Origin: Planctomycetota bacterium
GTDB lineage: Bacteria > Planctomycetota > JAJSAM01 > JAJVHW01
Assembly (NCBI GenBank): GCA_024280885.1
Contig: JAJRPF010000022.1
Coordinates: 20,431 to 84,430, forward strand
Reading direction: 5' to 3'
DNA: 64,000 bases
The position numbers were made by a program, and so were the translations under genes. The notes beneath the pieces were generated by a model. That model was not told where the DNA came from and ran no database searches. It saw only the letters and a list, made by a program, of their open reading frames with translations. Positions within the stretch are counted from its first letter, which is position 1. Each line of letters starts with the position of its first letter. Of the stretch, positions 1 through 9,313 are shown in pieces.

Positions 1-138
1 GTCGGCGGGGACGCACTGCCCGTCCTTTACTTTCACGACCACGAGTCGCTCGGTGTCGAGGTAGACGTCGAGAGTCGCGTCGCCAACCGCGGTCGCCTTG
101 CGCAACAAGTCGGCGGCCTGCACATCGAGGATCGCCAC
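1..138 (-). CDS. hypothetical protein, 3'-truncated by window edge
   Basis: The first 46 residues of a minus-strand reading frame run off the left end of the window. A GTG start is proposed at 136-138 because an in-frame TAG lies three codons upstream (145-147). The peptide begins VAILDVQAADLLRKATAVGD and continues with an alternating hydrophobic/charged pattern typical of a folded domain, not a shadow frame. It lies downstream of the hypothetical protein at 176-631 in the same direction and may be the last gene of that operon. No family is recognised and no clear ribosome binding site is visible. Confidence 0.4.
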   Translation of the reverse strand, partial: MAILDVQAADLLRKATAVGDATLDVYLDTERLVVVKVKDGQCVPAD

Positions 139-175
139 GACGGCCTACGCGCCCGCTCGCCCACTCGCGAGCCAG

Positions 176-631
176 TTACTCACGTGAACGCCGGGGCACG
201 CCGCGGCGATCGCGCTTGCGGAGCCGGGCGCGATCGCGCTCGTTCTCCCAGCGGGCGACGATGAAGTGGACCTCGTCGCGCTCGCCGCCGTCCTCGGTCT
301 CGACGCGCATCGGGATGATGTCCTGAAGATCCCACTCGGGGCCAAGCGCGAGGTACTGATTGGCCTCGGCGTCTGTCCGGCAGTAGTGGACTTGCGAGAT
401 GCGCTCGAGGCCGGCATCCGGCGAGGGCCGCCGACGACGACGGCGGCGCAGCTTCTGATCGACGGGACCGGACTGGCCGGGTTGGGGCACCTTCATCGGG
501 TTCTTCTCGGGGGCTTTCTCGGGGGGCTTGTCGGCGTGCTGATCTGCGGACTTGTGGCTGCCAGCCTGGTCGCCCGTCTCGGAGGGCTGCTGCTCAGGCT
601 TGGGATCGGGATCGTTGCGTTCTTTCATCAC
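176..631 (-). CDS. hypothetical protein with disordered basic N-terminus
   Basis: A 151-residue protein I do not recognise. Roughly residues 1-60 are low-complexity, rich in Lys, Glu, Pro, Asp and Gln (PPEKAPEKNP-type runs). A run of seven arginines (KLRRRRRRRP) follows, then a compact ~75-residue domain (LERISQVHYCRTDAEANQYL...) ending in another highly basic tail. The run of arginines suggests nucleic-acid or anionic-membrane contact, but that is inference. The start is GTG at 631 with ATG immediately next; an AGGA-like element lies just upstream. It follows the small membrane gene by eight bases, so it is probably co-transcribed with the signal peptidase operon. Confidence 0.6.
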   Translation of the reverse strand: MMKERNDPDPKPEQQPSETGDQAGSHKSADQHADKPPEKAPEKNPMKVPQPGQSGPVDQKLRRRRRRRPSPDAGLERISQVHYCRTDAEANQYLALGPEWDLQDIIPMRVETEDGGERDEVHFIVARWENERDRARLRKRDRRGVPRRSRE

Positions 632-639
632 CCTCGATC

Positions 640-825
640 CTACTCCTCCCTGCGGATAACCACAGCCCAGAGAAGGAGGGCGAGCGTGAGGAGCGTGGCC
701 GTGAGCTCAGCCCACGGGAAGGGGCGCCCCGTCCCGCTCTCGAGCCCACGAGGCCCGAGAAGCTCTTCCTGAGCGGCGCCTGTGACGGCCAGAACGATGC
801 CGATGAGGGCCAGAATGCGCGTCAT
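640..825 (-). CDS. small two-segment membrane protein
   Basis: A 61-residue protein with two hydrophobic segments: residues 1-18 (could be a signal peptide or membrane anchor) and about 39-57, followed by a short basic tail (VVIRREE). Its ATG overlaps the stop codon of the signal peptidase gene by four bases (ATGA at 822-825), which argues strongly that it is real and translationally coupled. The function is unknown. Small membrane proteins next to leader peptidases are sometimes accessory, but nothing in this sequence shows that. Confidence 0.6.
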   Translation of the reverse strand: MTRILALIGIVLAVTGAAQEELLGPRGLESGTGRPFPWAELTATLLTLALLLWAVVIRREE

Positions 826-2537
826 GGGAGCAGCCTCGGACGGAAGGAAGAGCCAAAGGGCGGGACAGGCCAGAAGATGAGCGCGGCGCGCCCAACGAAG
901 TCGCGACGATGGACGAAGGGCATGGGCTGAGGCGGGTCTTCCGACGTGATGTCGGACTTCGCGAGGTCGCGCGGGAGCCCGTCGGCGTCCACGAACGTCA
1001 CACGCCCGCCCTTCCGAACGATGTTGCGCAGCAGACCGCCGGAGAGATCAGGCGACGTATCGGCCGCCACGAGGGGCTCGTCACGGCCCGCGACGTGGAA
1101 GGTCCGGCCACGCCAGAAACGGCTGTCCTCGGAGTTCTTCGAATTGTCGCCCAGCATGACGTAGCTGTCGGCCGGGATCTCGAAGCGCGAAAGGCCGCCA
1201 TCGAGCACGCGGTAGTAGACGTCCTCGTCCAGGGTGAGCGCACGCAACACGAATTCGCCTCCGCGTCCGCCCACCTCGGCGCGGATACGGCGTCCGCCCG
1301 TCATCGGGACGCTCGCGTGCGCGACCTCGCGCCCCGCGACGTACGCCCGGGCGACGCCATCCGCGACGGCCAACTCCACGCGGGTGGAGGAGCCGAGTCG
1401 CGCATCGAAGGGGATCGTCTCCCCGCCCTCGACAGTGAGCGAGCCGGTCGCCTCGGCGCCGACGCCCGGCACTTCGAGAACCACACGCTTTCCGCGCGAC
1501 GTGATCCGCGCCACGGCGACCGTGTCGGCAGCGGACTCCGCCGCGGTGAACCCGACGCGCAGATCCGGCACCTTGAGCGTCTTGCGGTACGCCGCGACAC
1601 CGAGCTTCCCGTTGCGCGGACGCAGCCGCAGCGCCGTCTCGCCCGCCTTGCGCCAGCCGTCGTCCTCGCTTGCCTTCCACGCATCGGCAACGCCCTTGGG
1701 CTTCGCCGACGGCGAAGCCGCACGCTTCGGAAAGATCTGCTGCCAGAGCGACGCCTGCACGATGGGCGGCTTATTCGCAACGACGCCGTCTACCCAGATG
1801 TCACCGCCCTTGATTTCGACGGTCTCGCCCGGCAGCCCGACGAGTCGCTTGACGAAGAGGATGTCGCGCCGCAGCGGATAGCGGAAGACGACGATGTCGA
1901 AGCGGCGCGGCTCGCGCAGCACGTACGCCATGTGGTCAGCGAGCAGGCGATCTCCGCCATACTTCTGGCCCGGACCGTGATCGCCCAGGATCGTCGGCTG
2001 CATCGAGCCGGTCGGCACCTTCATGTGCTGCGTGACGAGGGTCCAGAAGACGAGCACGGTCGCGAACGTGTACGCCAGGCGACCGAGCAGCACGCCGAAG
2101 CCACGCTCCGCGCGCGGGAGCGGATCGGGTTCCGGTGGCAACGCGCCGACAACGATCCGATCGCGACGCACACGCGACGCAAGCAAGTGGAAGACGCCGG
2201 CGAGGCCGAGCCAGAGTCCCCAGAATGCGGCTCCGCCCGAGAGCACGAGTGGCGCAATCCCCGCGGCACCAAGCGCAATGGTCGCCTCCAGATCGCCCCG
2301 CTCTCGTTCGCGAAGTTGGTGCGCGATGACCGCAGCGACGGCATAGACGCCGGGCAGGATGCTCGCGTCGAGCGTTGTCCCTGTCCCGAGCGGACCGTAG
2401 CGCGGCAGCATCCCGGAGAGGAACGCCGTAGCGATCGCCGCGTTGCGCATCCGACGCGCGACCACCACGGGCTCGTCCGGCGCCAGCGCATGCAGTGCGG
2501 GCGCGAGCACGTCTCCCCAGAACGGTGCGAGCTTCAT
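822..2537 (-). CDS. lepB: signal peptidase I (leader peptidase) with ~200-residue insertion
   Basis: This protein cleaves signal peptides from Sec- and Tat-exported preproteins on the outer face of the inner membrane. It has 571 residues against 200-320 for most family members. Residues ~30-125 hold several hydrophobic segments, and another membrane segment ends near 170. The catalytic serine is S178 in VPTGSMQPT; the general-base lysine is K230 in DILFVKRLVGLPGE. The conserved GDNSKNSEDSR box lies at 463-473. Between about 251 and 450 is an insertion of predicted beta-rich character, resembling a LamG/concanavalin-like sandwich by hydrophobic pattern. The C-terminus DFVGRAALIFWP is a typical last family box. 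The gene overlaps the kinase gene upstream (ATGA, 2534-2537) and the small membrane gene downstream. A paralog with the same kind of insertion is at 11142-12815. Confidence 0.93.
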   Translation of the reverse strand: MKLAPFWGDVLAPALHALAPDEPVVVARRMRNAAIATAFLSGMLPRYGPLGTGTTLDASILPGVYAVAAVIAHQLRERERGDLEATIALGAAGIAPLVLSGGAAFWGLWLGLAGVFHLLASRVRRDRIVVGALPPEPDPLPRAERGFGVLLGRLAYTFATVLVFWTLVTQHMKVPTGSMQPTILGDHGPGQKYGGDRLLADHMAYVLREPRRFDIVVFRYPLRRDILFVKRLVGLPGETVEIKGGDIWVDGVVANKPPIVQASLWQQIFPKRAASPSAKPKGVADAWKASEDDGWRKAGETALRLRPRNGKLGVAAYRKTLKVPDLRVGFTAAESAADTVAVARITSRGKRVVLEVPGVGAEATGSLTVEGGETIPFDARLGSSTRVELAVADGVARAYVAGREVAHASVPMTGGRRIRAEVGGRGGEFVLRALTLDEDVYYRVLDGGLSRFEIPADSYVMLGDNSKNSEDSRFWRGRTFHVAGRDEPLVAADTSPDLSGGLLRNIVRKGGRVTFVDADGLPRDLAKSDITSEDPPQPMPFVHRRDFVGRAALIFWPVPPFGSSFRPRLLP

Positions 2538-3337
2538 GCCTCACGCCCTGTCGCGAGCCAGAGTTTGACGCTCCAATCGCGGCGGAGACCGTCGCCCTCG
2601 AAGCGACGCGCCATACGGAGATACGCATCGGGGTCATCCGCGCCCGCGGTCCGCAGTAGATCGAGGAGCTCGTCGTCAGCCGGGTCGTAGCGCCGGATGT
2701 TGCGCGTCAGCCGAAACAGATCCGAACGGCGCCGTCCCTCCGCACGCGAACCCGGCGACAGCACCTCGGCGCGCGGACAGTCGATGAACGTCACGCGCGG
2801 GGCCGATTCGCTGTCTCTCACGAGGATATTGCGCGACGCCAGATCACGGTGGAACGCACCGACGCCGTGCATCGCAGCGATCGCCTTGCCGACGGCGAGC
2901 AACACGGCGGCGCGTGTGTTATCGCCTGGCCGCGTGCTCCGCACGATCGTCCGCAACTCGACCGCATCCGGGATCAATCGCTGGATCAGGAACGTGCGCA
3001 CATGCGCTCCGAAGCGACGATGCGTCCCGAACGCCACAACCTCCGGCACGGGCACGCCCGCCGCCGCCACACGCCGCAGACACTCCACCTCGCGGATCAG
3101 TCGCCGCGCCTGCCGCAGCGTCTCCTGATGGATGCGAGGGCGAATGCGCTGGCCCTTCAGGAAGAGCCCCTCGCCGGGCAGCGCGATGAACGCGTTGTCC
3201 TCTTCGAACGCGGGCAAGCGCGCCCACACGCGCTCGAACGCCGCACGAACATCGGCAACACCCGCGCCGTCACCGACGAGCGAACACGGCGCGAGAACCT
3301 CGACCTCGTAGCGCCCCGGGCGGGCGGGGGCACTCAC
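2534..3337 (-). CDS. WaaP/Kdo-kinase-like (RIO/ABC1-related) small-molecule or lipid kinase
   Basis: A protein-kinase-fold enzyme of about 267 residues. Visible motifs are a candidate ATP-anchoring lysine K61 in GLFLKGQR, an alpha-C glutamate around E84, the catalytic loop HRDLASRNILV with H163/D165/N170, and FIDCPR with D186 in place of DFG. The combination AFHRDLASRNIL plus FID resembles lipopolysaccharide core (WaaP, KdkA) kinases, so a sugar or lipid phosphorylation role at the envelope is likely; the substrate cannot be told. The reading frame stays open into the DUF885 gene, so the start was placed at GTG 3335-3337 just before the conserved part. GTG at 3349 is an alternative, and no strong ribosome site separates them. 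It overlaps the signal peptidase start by four bases. Confidence 0.75.
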   Translation of the reverse strand: MSAPARPGRYEVEVLAPCSLVGDGAGVADVRAAFERVWARLPAFEEDNAFIALPGEGLFLKGQRIRPRIHQETLRQARRLIREVECLRRVAAAGVPVPEVVAFGTHRRFGAHVRTFLIQRLIPDAVELRTIVRSTRPGDNTRAAVLLAVGKAIAAMHGVGAFHRDLASRNILVRDSESAPRVTFIDCPRAEVLSPGSRAEGRRRSDLFRLTRNIRRYDPADDELLDLLRTAGADDPDAYLRMARRFEGDGLRRDWSVKLWLATGREA

Positions 3338-3425
3338 GAAGCCACGCACGCGGCGGGAAACAGCCGATCGATGGCGACGATCTCTCGCATCGGGGACATG
3401 GTACGCGCCGGGGAGAGACGGACGA

Positions 3426-5198
3426 TTACTCCGCGAAGCGCCAGGCGGGCTCGGCCTCGACGTCGATCCTCTGCTCCAGGAGCGACGCACGGATGAGGTC
3501 CATGGGGATCGCGTTCTGACGCAGCACATGAGCGTGGAACTCCTTGTCCGTCATGCGCCCGGCGCCGACGACTTCGCGCTGCAGTTCGCGCAGTTGCAAC
3601 CCGCCGATCAGGTATGCGCACTGGTAGAGCGGCCCGTAGGCGCCGCCGACGTAGCGCCGCACCTCGGCGGTCGCACCGTCGCGTTCGAGACCGACGCGTT
3701 CGACGAGGAAGTCGATCATCTCGTCGGTCGTCATCGTGCCAAGGTGGAAGCCGAGCGAGACGATCACGCGCGCGCAGCGGTGCTTGCGCCAGAAGAGCAT
3801 GCCGATGCGATCCTCGGGGCTCTGTCCCCAGCCGGACTCCCAGAGCCGCATCTCCCAGTAGAGCGCCCAGCCCTCGACCAGAAACGGCGTGCGGAACATC
3901 TGCCGCTGCGTTGCGTGGCGCTGCGCCATGAACATCTGCAGGTGATGTCCGGGGATCAACTCGTGAGGAACGACGATGCGCGAGAAGTGCCGGTTGTTGC
4001 CGCGCAAGCTCATCAGCTTCGTCTCGTGCGGCATGCTCTCCAGCGGGTAGGCGATGACCATCCGGTTGCCGGAGTACGCGGCGAAGGGCAACGTCTTCTG
4101 GCCCTGCTCCGAGATCATGTCGAGTCGCCAGAGTTCCTCGCAGAGGGGCGGGATGTCGATCAGTCCCTTCGTCTGCGAGACGAACGTGATCGCCTCGCGC
4201 GCCTGCGCCGCGACCCAATCGTCCATCTGTCCCGGGGCAACGTACTTCTGCTTCACCGCCTCGACGGCCTTATGCCAATCGCCGCCGAAACCCATCTCTT
4301 CGGACGCCTTGCGCGCTTCCTCATCGCACCACGCGAGGTGTTTGTTCGCGATTGCGATGAGTTCCTCGGCGGAGTACGCGATGCGCTCGTGCCGTAGCGC
4401 CTCAGCGATAGCGGCAGCACCGATCGGTTCACCGACGATCGGTGCCTCGACACCGCTCCCCTTCACACCGGCCACCGTCTCGCGCAGGAACTTCGCGTAC
4501 CCACCGAGCGCCTTGTCGAGATCGGCGTAGGGCTTGCGCACCCACCACCCGAAGTCGGGTTCGTACCCGTCGCGGTACTTGAACCAATCGCCGAGAGCGC
4601 TCTTGATCCGGCCCGCCGAACGCGCCGCACGCAGCGCCGCGAGCTTCGTCGGCTTGAGAGCGTCGTCGCCTTCGTACTTCTTCCCCAGGCGCTTGCGCAG
4701 GTCCTTGATCGACACGCGCGCCGCGTCGAGGACCGACGCCGCAAGCTCCGGCGTAAGCCCTTCGAGATTGCGGCGCGCCTCCTCCAACTCGACCAGACCC
4801 GCCGCAAACGGCAACATCGGCGCCGCTTCCGCATCGCGATCCCGTCCCCACGCGCGCTGGGCCGCATCGTGCGTCAGCTTGTCGCGCAGAAGCACGAGGT
4901 CGATCTTCCCGCTCTTGCCGAGCCCCGCTGGCGACGCCGCGATCCGGTCCAACTTCCGCGCCCACTTCTCCTGGAACTGCTCGACGCGCGCAGCACGGAC
5001 GCCGGAGAGCGGGACGCGATAGAACGACTGGATCGCCCGAGAGTCCGTCGCGTAGCGCTCGATGAGCCCTGGCATATCGACGGGCTCCTCTTGCGCCGCA
5101 ACCGGCGACGTCGCGGACGTCGCGAAGAGTGCGGCAGCGCACGCTCCGAGCGCGAGAACGACGGCGGGCACGACAGGGAGTCTGAGAGTCAAGCGCAA
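3426..5198 (-). CDS. exported DUF885 family metallohydrolase
   Basis: An exported enzyme of about 590 residues. The signal peptide (LTLRLPVVPAVVLALGAC...) ends near SPVAAQ. The hallmark is HELIPGHHLQ with H412, E413, H418 and H419, which in DUF885 proteins forms a gluzincin-like metal site. Family members are thought to be peptidases or dipeptide hydrolases in the periplasm; the substrate here is unknown. Further conserved stretches are EGWALYWEMRLWE, the usual second-shell glutamate region, and GPLYQCAYLIGG. The reading frame is open to 5252, but TTG at 5196-5198 was chosen because GGAGG lies five bases upstream (5204-5208) and this places the signal peptide at the N-terminus. The kinase gene follows 88 bases downstream. 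Confidence 0.85.
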   Translation of the reverse strand: MRLTLRLPVVPAVVLALGACAAALFATSATSPVAAQEEPVDMPGLIERYATDSRAIQSFYRVPLSGVRAARVEQFQEKWARKLDRIAASPAGLGKSGKIDLVLLRDKLTHDAAQRAWGRDRDAEAAPMLPFAAGLVELEEARRNLEGLTPELAASVLDAARVSIKDLRKRLGKKYEGDDALKPTKLAALRAARSAGRIKSALGDWFKYRDGYEPDFGWWVRKPYADLDKALGGYAKFLRETVAGVKGSGVEAPIVGEPIGAAAIAEALRHERIAYSAEELIAIANKHLAWCDEEARKASEEMGFGGDWHKAVEAVKQKYVAPGQMDDWVAAQAREAITFVSQTKGLIDIPPLCEELWRLDMISEQGQKTLPFAAYSGNRMVIAYPLESMPHETKLMSLRGNNRHFSRIVVPHELIPGHHLQMFMAQRHATQRQMFRTPFLVEGWALYWEMRLWESGWGQSPEDRIGMLFWRKHRCARVIVSLGFHLGTMTTDEMIDFLVERVGLERDGATAEVRRYVGGAYGPLYQCAYLIGGLQLRELQREVVGAGRMTDKEFHAHVLRQNAIPMDLIRASLLEQRIDVEAEPAWRFAE

Positions 5199-5321
5199 GT
5201 TCACCTCCGGAAGGCCGCCGACTCTAACGGGACCATCCTGTGAAAGCCGCACTCACTGAATGGCTGAGCGCCTGGCCGATCGTCCTCCGGGCGACGATGC
5301 AACGTCAGACCGCATCGCGGC

Positions 5322-7994
5322 TCACCGGCGCCCAAACCTGAGCGGACCGGCGTCGCTGGTCCACTCGCTCTGATGCACGCTCTCGTCGTCGCCGATCCGC
5401 ACGCGGACGCGGACAAGGTCTGCGAGGGCTGCCGAGACCGGGACGTCGTCGAACGCAGCTGAGAAGCGGAAGCTCTGCGTGTTGACCTTGACGGTTCCGG
5501 TGCCGCCGCCGACGAATGTGCCCTTCCACCGCAGCACATTGCCGCCGCGCGACTTCCAGCGAGGATCGAGAGCGTCGATCGTCAGAAGAGCCTGTCCATC
5601 TCCGGCGACGAACTCGATTTCCACCCGTTCCGAAGCGGGGTCAAGGACGCCGTCGGAGAGCCCGGCAACCGGTCTCAGCGTGCCGCGCAGATGGCCAGAG
5701 ACGCCGAAGTCTTTGGCGCGCAGCTTGCCCGCGCGGAGTTCGAGATGCGCCGTTTCCGGCGGTCCAGACTCGTCGATGACCATCAGGAAAGGGCGACGGG
5801 ATCGGCCCTGAGGTTTGTTCGACCGGCCGACGGAACTCACGAGCGGGAACTCACCCACGCTCGATCCGCCGCACACCGCGACGCGCGCCTCGTCAATCAC
5901 GGCAATCCCGCTTGCGCCAGCGCTGCGGCGGCCGCCGAACACGACGGAATACTCGAGTCCCGGTCTGCTGGTACGAAGTCGCGCAACGAAGGCGTTCGGG
6001 CGCTCTGCGGGGCGCGTCTGGAAGCTCGACTCAGTCGGGAAGTCGTCTGAACCCGTGAAGCCACAGACGTAGACGTCGCCGGCCGCGTCGATCGCGACCC
6101 CGTTCGCTAGGTCTTGGTCGAGACCTCCCAGATAGCTGACGTATCGAAGCTCTCCAAGCGGATCGACGCAGGCGATGAGCACGTCGTTGAGACCGCCACC
6201 GAAGACCGGCTGCAAGGCGTTCAGAGTGGGAAGGTCACGCGACTGGGTGGCACCCACCATGTGGATCATGCCGTCTCCGGCGATCGCGCAACTGCGAAGC
6301 GAGTCGCCCCCGCTACCCCCGATCAGTCGCGCGAACGCCGTCTCGCCCGTCGGCGTCACCGCCAGAATAAACCCGTCTCCCCCACCACGGAGGGTTCCGC
6401 CAACGGTCACCGGGAAGTCGGGGGAGTTCGTGAATCCGACGACGTATGCGATGTCGCCTGGACCGACGGCAACATCGGTCGGAACGTCGCTACGGTCGCC
6501 ACCGATGAGAACGGAGTGCTTGAGTCGGCCGGTGTCGCGCTCGATCCGAACAATGCGCACGTTGCGCTCGCTGCCACATGTGCACGGAAAGTCGGAGAGC
6601 GCGATGCTGTCGCGCGCACCGACGACAACGCAATCGCCCAGCGAGTCGAGCGCAACGGCGTTCGCGTCGTCGACCCCGACGCCCGACAAGTAGAGCGAGA
6701 ACGCCATCTCCTCTCCGCCGGGGCGAAGCTGGGTGACGAACCCATCTGGTCGGAGAAAGAGCGGAGGGGCTTCGATTGCGTTCCCGGCCGGGAAGTTCGC
6801 CGAGAACGTCTCGCCGACGACGAACACCGACCCGTCCTCCCCGACAGCGAGATCCCGAGCTTCATCGCGGCGGCGGCCGCCCAGGAACGTGACCCACTCG
6901 AGTCTCGCCCGCTTAGGATCGACCTTGCAGACGAACGCGTCTCCGATGTTGAAGAAAGCGTCGCCCTTCTTGCGCTGACGCGTCTTCACGCGTCGCCCGA
7001 GGATCTCCAGCGCCGACCCGAATGTCGTCCCGGCGAAGAAGAGTGCGCCCTGGGCGTCGGCTCGGATCTCGGAGTACGCAGCGCGCGCGCCGCGTGCGAG
7101 CGTCGAGAAGCGGATCACCGGATCCACCACGATGGGTTGGCCACTCGCACCATCCACATCGAAGGCGAAGACGTCGTCCGACAGGATGCGATATCGACAC
7201 GGCACAGCGGTCGAGCCGTCGTCGGACGCGAACGCCAGCGGTGGGGACTGACGCACGAGGGCGTCACGTGTACGGAAACTCAGTTCACCGGAGCGCAGGA
7301 CGCGTAGATCGCGCGCGCCCCGAAGTCGAACGCGGACCTGACGCAGCGCCTCGGTACTCGCGGCGTCGATGAGATATTCCAACGTGTCGTCGGACGCGCG
7401 CCACACGACATCGACACCTTCATAGACGTCGAGTTGGCGCACGCGCTCGAACGTCTGAATGCCCGCCAGTTCGGGACGCGGAGACCGTCCGATGAGGTAG
7501 CTGACACGAGGCCCCGACGGGTCTTCTCCGACCGTGGCGGCGTCGCTGCGCCCGCCGCCGATGAATTCGATCCGCAGCGCCGCCGGGCCGGCCCTGGAAC
7601 CCGGTCCACCGGTGCCGGGAGCAACTTCCACGCCGGCGTCCACGAATGCGGCGTTGGTCGCGCGGCCCGTGAACACAAAACGCACCTCGGCGTCGAACTG
7701 GCCCACGTTCGGCTCGAAGAAGCCCGCCCACGAACCGCTCTCGATGGACGGCGCGCCTATTTCTGGGCGGACGTCGGTGGCTGGCGCTGGCGTGGGCGCT
7801 GTCGCTGGCGCTGGCGTGGACGCGCGGTCGCTCTCTCCGTGCCCCACGTGCATGAATCCGAGCGCTGCGACCCCGATCATGCCGAGGCCGATCATGCCAA
7901 GAACCGCGGCCGATGCGCGGGGGGCCGGCGCTCTGCGGGGCGCTGTGCCGAGAGCGCGAAGGATGCGCCGCGGACCCGGCACGATCCGGTTCAT
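5322..7994 (-). CDS. exported DUF7948/SBBP beta-propeller repeat protein
   Basis: An 890-residue surface or periplasmic protein. An N-terminal basic stretch and a hydrophobic segment (AAVLGMIGLGMIGVAALGFM) form a signal anchor. Next comes a domain of the DUF7948 type (GFFEPNVGQFDAEVRFVFTG..., VSYLIGR, VYEGVDVVWRASDDTLEYL), known to precede seven-bladed propellers. After it are repeated blades of the form xYxGGxxxDxxxxVAxDxxGxVYVxGxTxSxDFP, at least seven by eye. The C-terminal ~150 residues are a separate beta-rich domain. The reading frame runs on to 8741, but upstream sequence is compositionally a shadow; ATG at 7992-7994 gives the correct signal sequence. The function is probably adhesion or a scaffold; no catalytic motif is visible. 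Confidence 0.85.
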   Translation of the reverse strand: MNRIVPGPRRILRALGTAPRRAPAPRASAAVLGMIGLGMIGVAALGFMHVGHGESDRASTPAPATAPTPAPATDVRPEIGAPSIESGSWAGFFEPNVGQFDAEVRFVFTGRATNAAFVDAGVEVAPGTGGPGSRAGPAALRIEFIGGGRSDAATVGEDPSGPRVSYLIGRSPRPELAGIQTFERVRQLDVYEGVDVVWRASDDTLEYLIDAASTEALRQVRVRLRGARDLRVLRSGELSFRTRDALVRQSPPLAFASDDGSTAVPCRYRILSDDVFAFDVDGASGQPIVVDPVIRFSTLARGARAAYSEIRADAQGALFFAGTTFGSALEILGRRVKTRQRKKGDAFFNIGDAFVCKVDPKRARLEWVTFLGGRRRDEARDLAVGEDGSVFVVGETFSANFPAGNAIEAPPLFLRPDGFVTQLRPGGEEMAFSLYLSGVGVDDANAVALDSLGDCVVVGARDSIALSDFPCTCGSERNVRIVRIERDTGRLKHSVLIGGDRSDVPTDVAVGPGDIAYVVGFTNSPDFPVTVGGTLRGGGDGFILAVTPTGETAFARLIGGSGGDSLRSCAIAGDGMIHMVGATQSRDLPTLNALQPVFGGGLNDVLIACVDPLGELRYVSYLGGLDQDLANGVAIDAAGDVYVCGFTGSDDFPTESSFQTRPAERPNAFVARLRTSRPGLEYSVVFGGRRSAGASGIAVIDEARVAVCGGSSVGEFPLVSSVGRSNKPQGRSRRPFLMVIDESGPPETAHLELRAGKLRAKDFGVSGHLRGTLRPVAGLSDGVLDPASERVEIEFVAGDGQALLTIDALDPRWKSRGGNVLRWKGTFVGGGTGTVKVNTQSFRFSAAFDDVPVSAALADLVRVRVRIGDDESVHQSEWTSDAGPLRFGRR

Positions 7995-8436
7995 TGCTTC
8001 GCCTTCACGCGCACGCTCACAACGAAGGCGTTCAGAACGAAGTAGCGAGAATTCGCGCACGCCCGAGAGGATAGGGGATCGGATCCGAGCCGCCACCGGG
8101 AACTCCACCACCGCCCCGTGTTGAGCCCAAGGGGCGAGGCGGCGGTCGGGCACGACCACCTGGTCGTTGCCGCGATACGCTGCGGAGGAGTGGACGGAGG
8201 ACTCGGGCGCGTCGGGCCCGGGGAGGATTCGGGCGCCGTGTTCGTCGGAGCTCGGGCTGACGAGACCCGAGTGATGATCTTCACCGGTCTCGGTACCCTC
8301 CCGGCATGCGGCGTACGGGAGAGCGCCGTCGCGGGCAACCGAGGGATCTCGATCCACTGGACACGCCGAAGCGGATCGGTTGAAGTGGCGCATGTGGAGC
8401 CGAACGCGCCGGTTTGGCTCACCCGGAGGATTGACC
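7995..8436. other. divergent intergenic region, no gene supported
   Basis: This 442-base stretch lies between the divergently transcribed SBBP gene and the BaxI_1 gene. Long frames cross it on both strands, but their translations are arginine/proline-rich and unlike any folded protein, so they were treated as shadows. It should hold both promoters. I see no convincing -35/-10 pair. A CGCCTTC...GAAGGCG inverted repeat near 8005-8035 and a CTCCCG...CGGGAG pair near 8308-8332 are short and weak. Confidence 0.5.
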
Positions 8437-9240
8437 GTGTATCGCAGTTCCAGCCCCGCCCTCAACGACAAGACCTTCCGCGAGTTCGGCTCTGCCGTGC
8501 CGATAGCTGGGCCGATGGCCGGGGATCGAGCCGCCAACGTCATGACGATGGAAGGGACGGCGACGAAGACGGCCCTGCTGCTCTTGCTCGTCATCGCTTC
8601 CGCAGCGTTCACGTGGACGAAGGCGATGTCCGAGATCGCGTTCGGAACCGAGTTCATCGGCGACGCATTCGCCGCCGTGAAGCCCTGGGTGATCGGCGGC
8701 TTTCTGGGCGGTTTCGTGGTCGCCATGATCATCATCTTCAAGAAGGAGATGGCGCCGGTGCTGGCGCCGGTCTACGCGATCCTCGAGGGACTTGCCCTCG
8801 GCGGGATCTCGGCCGTCTTCGAGGTGGCATATCCGGGCGTCGTCGTCAGCGCCGTATTCCTGACGATGGGCGTTCTGGGCGGCATGCTCTTCGCCTACCG
8901 CACCGGCATCATCCGTGCGACCGCGAAGTTCAAGATGGGCATCTTCGCCGCGACGAGCGGGATCATGATGGTGTACGTCATCGGCTGGATCATGAGCATG
9001 TTCGGATCGGGTATCCCCAGCATCCACGGGTCCGGGATGATGGGGATCGGCTTCAGTCTCTTCGTCGTCGTGATCGCCGCACTCAACCTCATCGTCGACT
9101 TCGATCTGATCGAGACCGGCGTCAAGAGCCGCGCCCCCAAGTACATGGAGTGGTACGGCGGGTTCGCGCTCCTCGTCACCCTCGTCTGGCTCTACCTGGA
9201 GATCCTGCGACTGCTCTCGAAGTTGCGCTCGCGCAACTGA
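8437..9240 (+). CDS. Bax inhibitor-1-like membrane protein (BaxI_1 family)
   Basis: An integral membrane protein of 267 residues with about seven hydrophobic segments. The N-terminus (SSSPALNDKTFREFG followed by MTMEGTATKTALLLLLVIASAAFTW) matches the prokaryotic BaxI_1 family, distant relatives of TMBIM/YccA proteins that act as pH-gated cation channels or membrane-stress factors. The exact role in bacteria is unsettled. The acidic residue pair in the penultimate loop (LIVDFDLIETG) is the family's typical di-aspartyl region. The start is GTG 8437 because GGAGG lies at 8425-8429 with seven-base spacing; an upstream in-frame ATG at 8380 has no such site. It stands alone, followed by the HEAT-repeat gene 73 bases later. 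Confidence 0.9.
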   Translation: MYRSSSPALNDKTFREFGSAVPIAGPMAGDRAANVMTMEGTATKTALLLLLVIASAAFTWTKAMSEIAFGTEFIGDAFAAVKPWVIGGFLGGFVVAMIIIFKKEMAPVLAPVYAILEGLALGGISAVFEVAYPGVVVSAVFLTMGVLGGMLFAYRTGIIRATAKFKMGIFAATSGIMMVYVIGWIMSMFGSGIPSIHGSGMMGIGFSLFVVVIAALNLIVDFDLIETGVKSRAPKYMEWYGGFALLVTLVWLYLEILRLLSKLRSRN

Positions 9241-9313
9241 CATCGGCGCCCCGCGTCGGCCTCTCGATGGCGTACACTCATGTGCGCGTTCGAGATCGGA
9301 TAGGAGGCGGTTC

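Noticed and set aside
909..2690. 593-codon plus-strand frame opposite the signal peptidase gene
   Set aside because: Its translation is rich in Arg, His, Asp and Glu with no domain pattern, and it lies antisense to a gene with complete catalytic motifs. High GC makes such antisense frames common.
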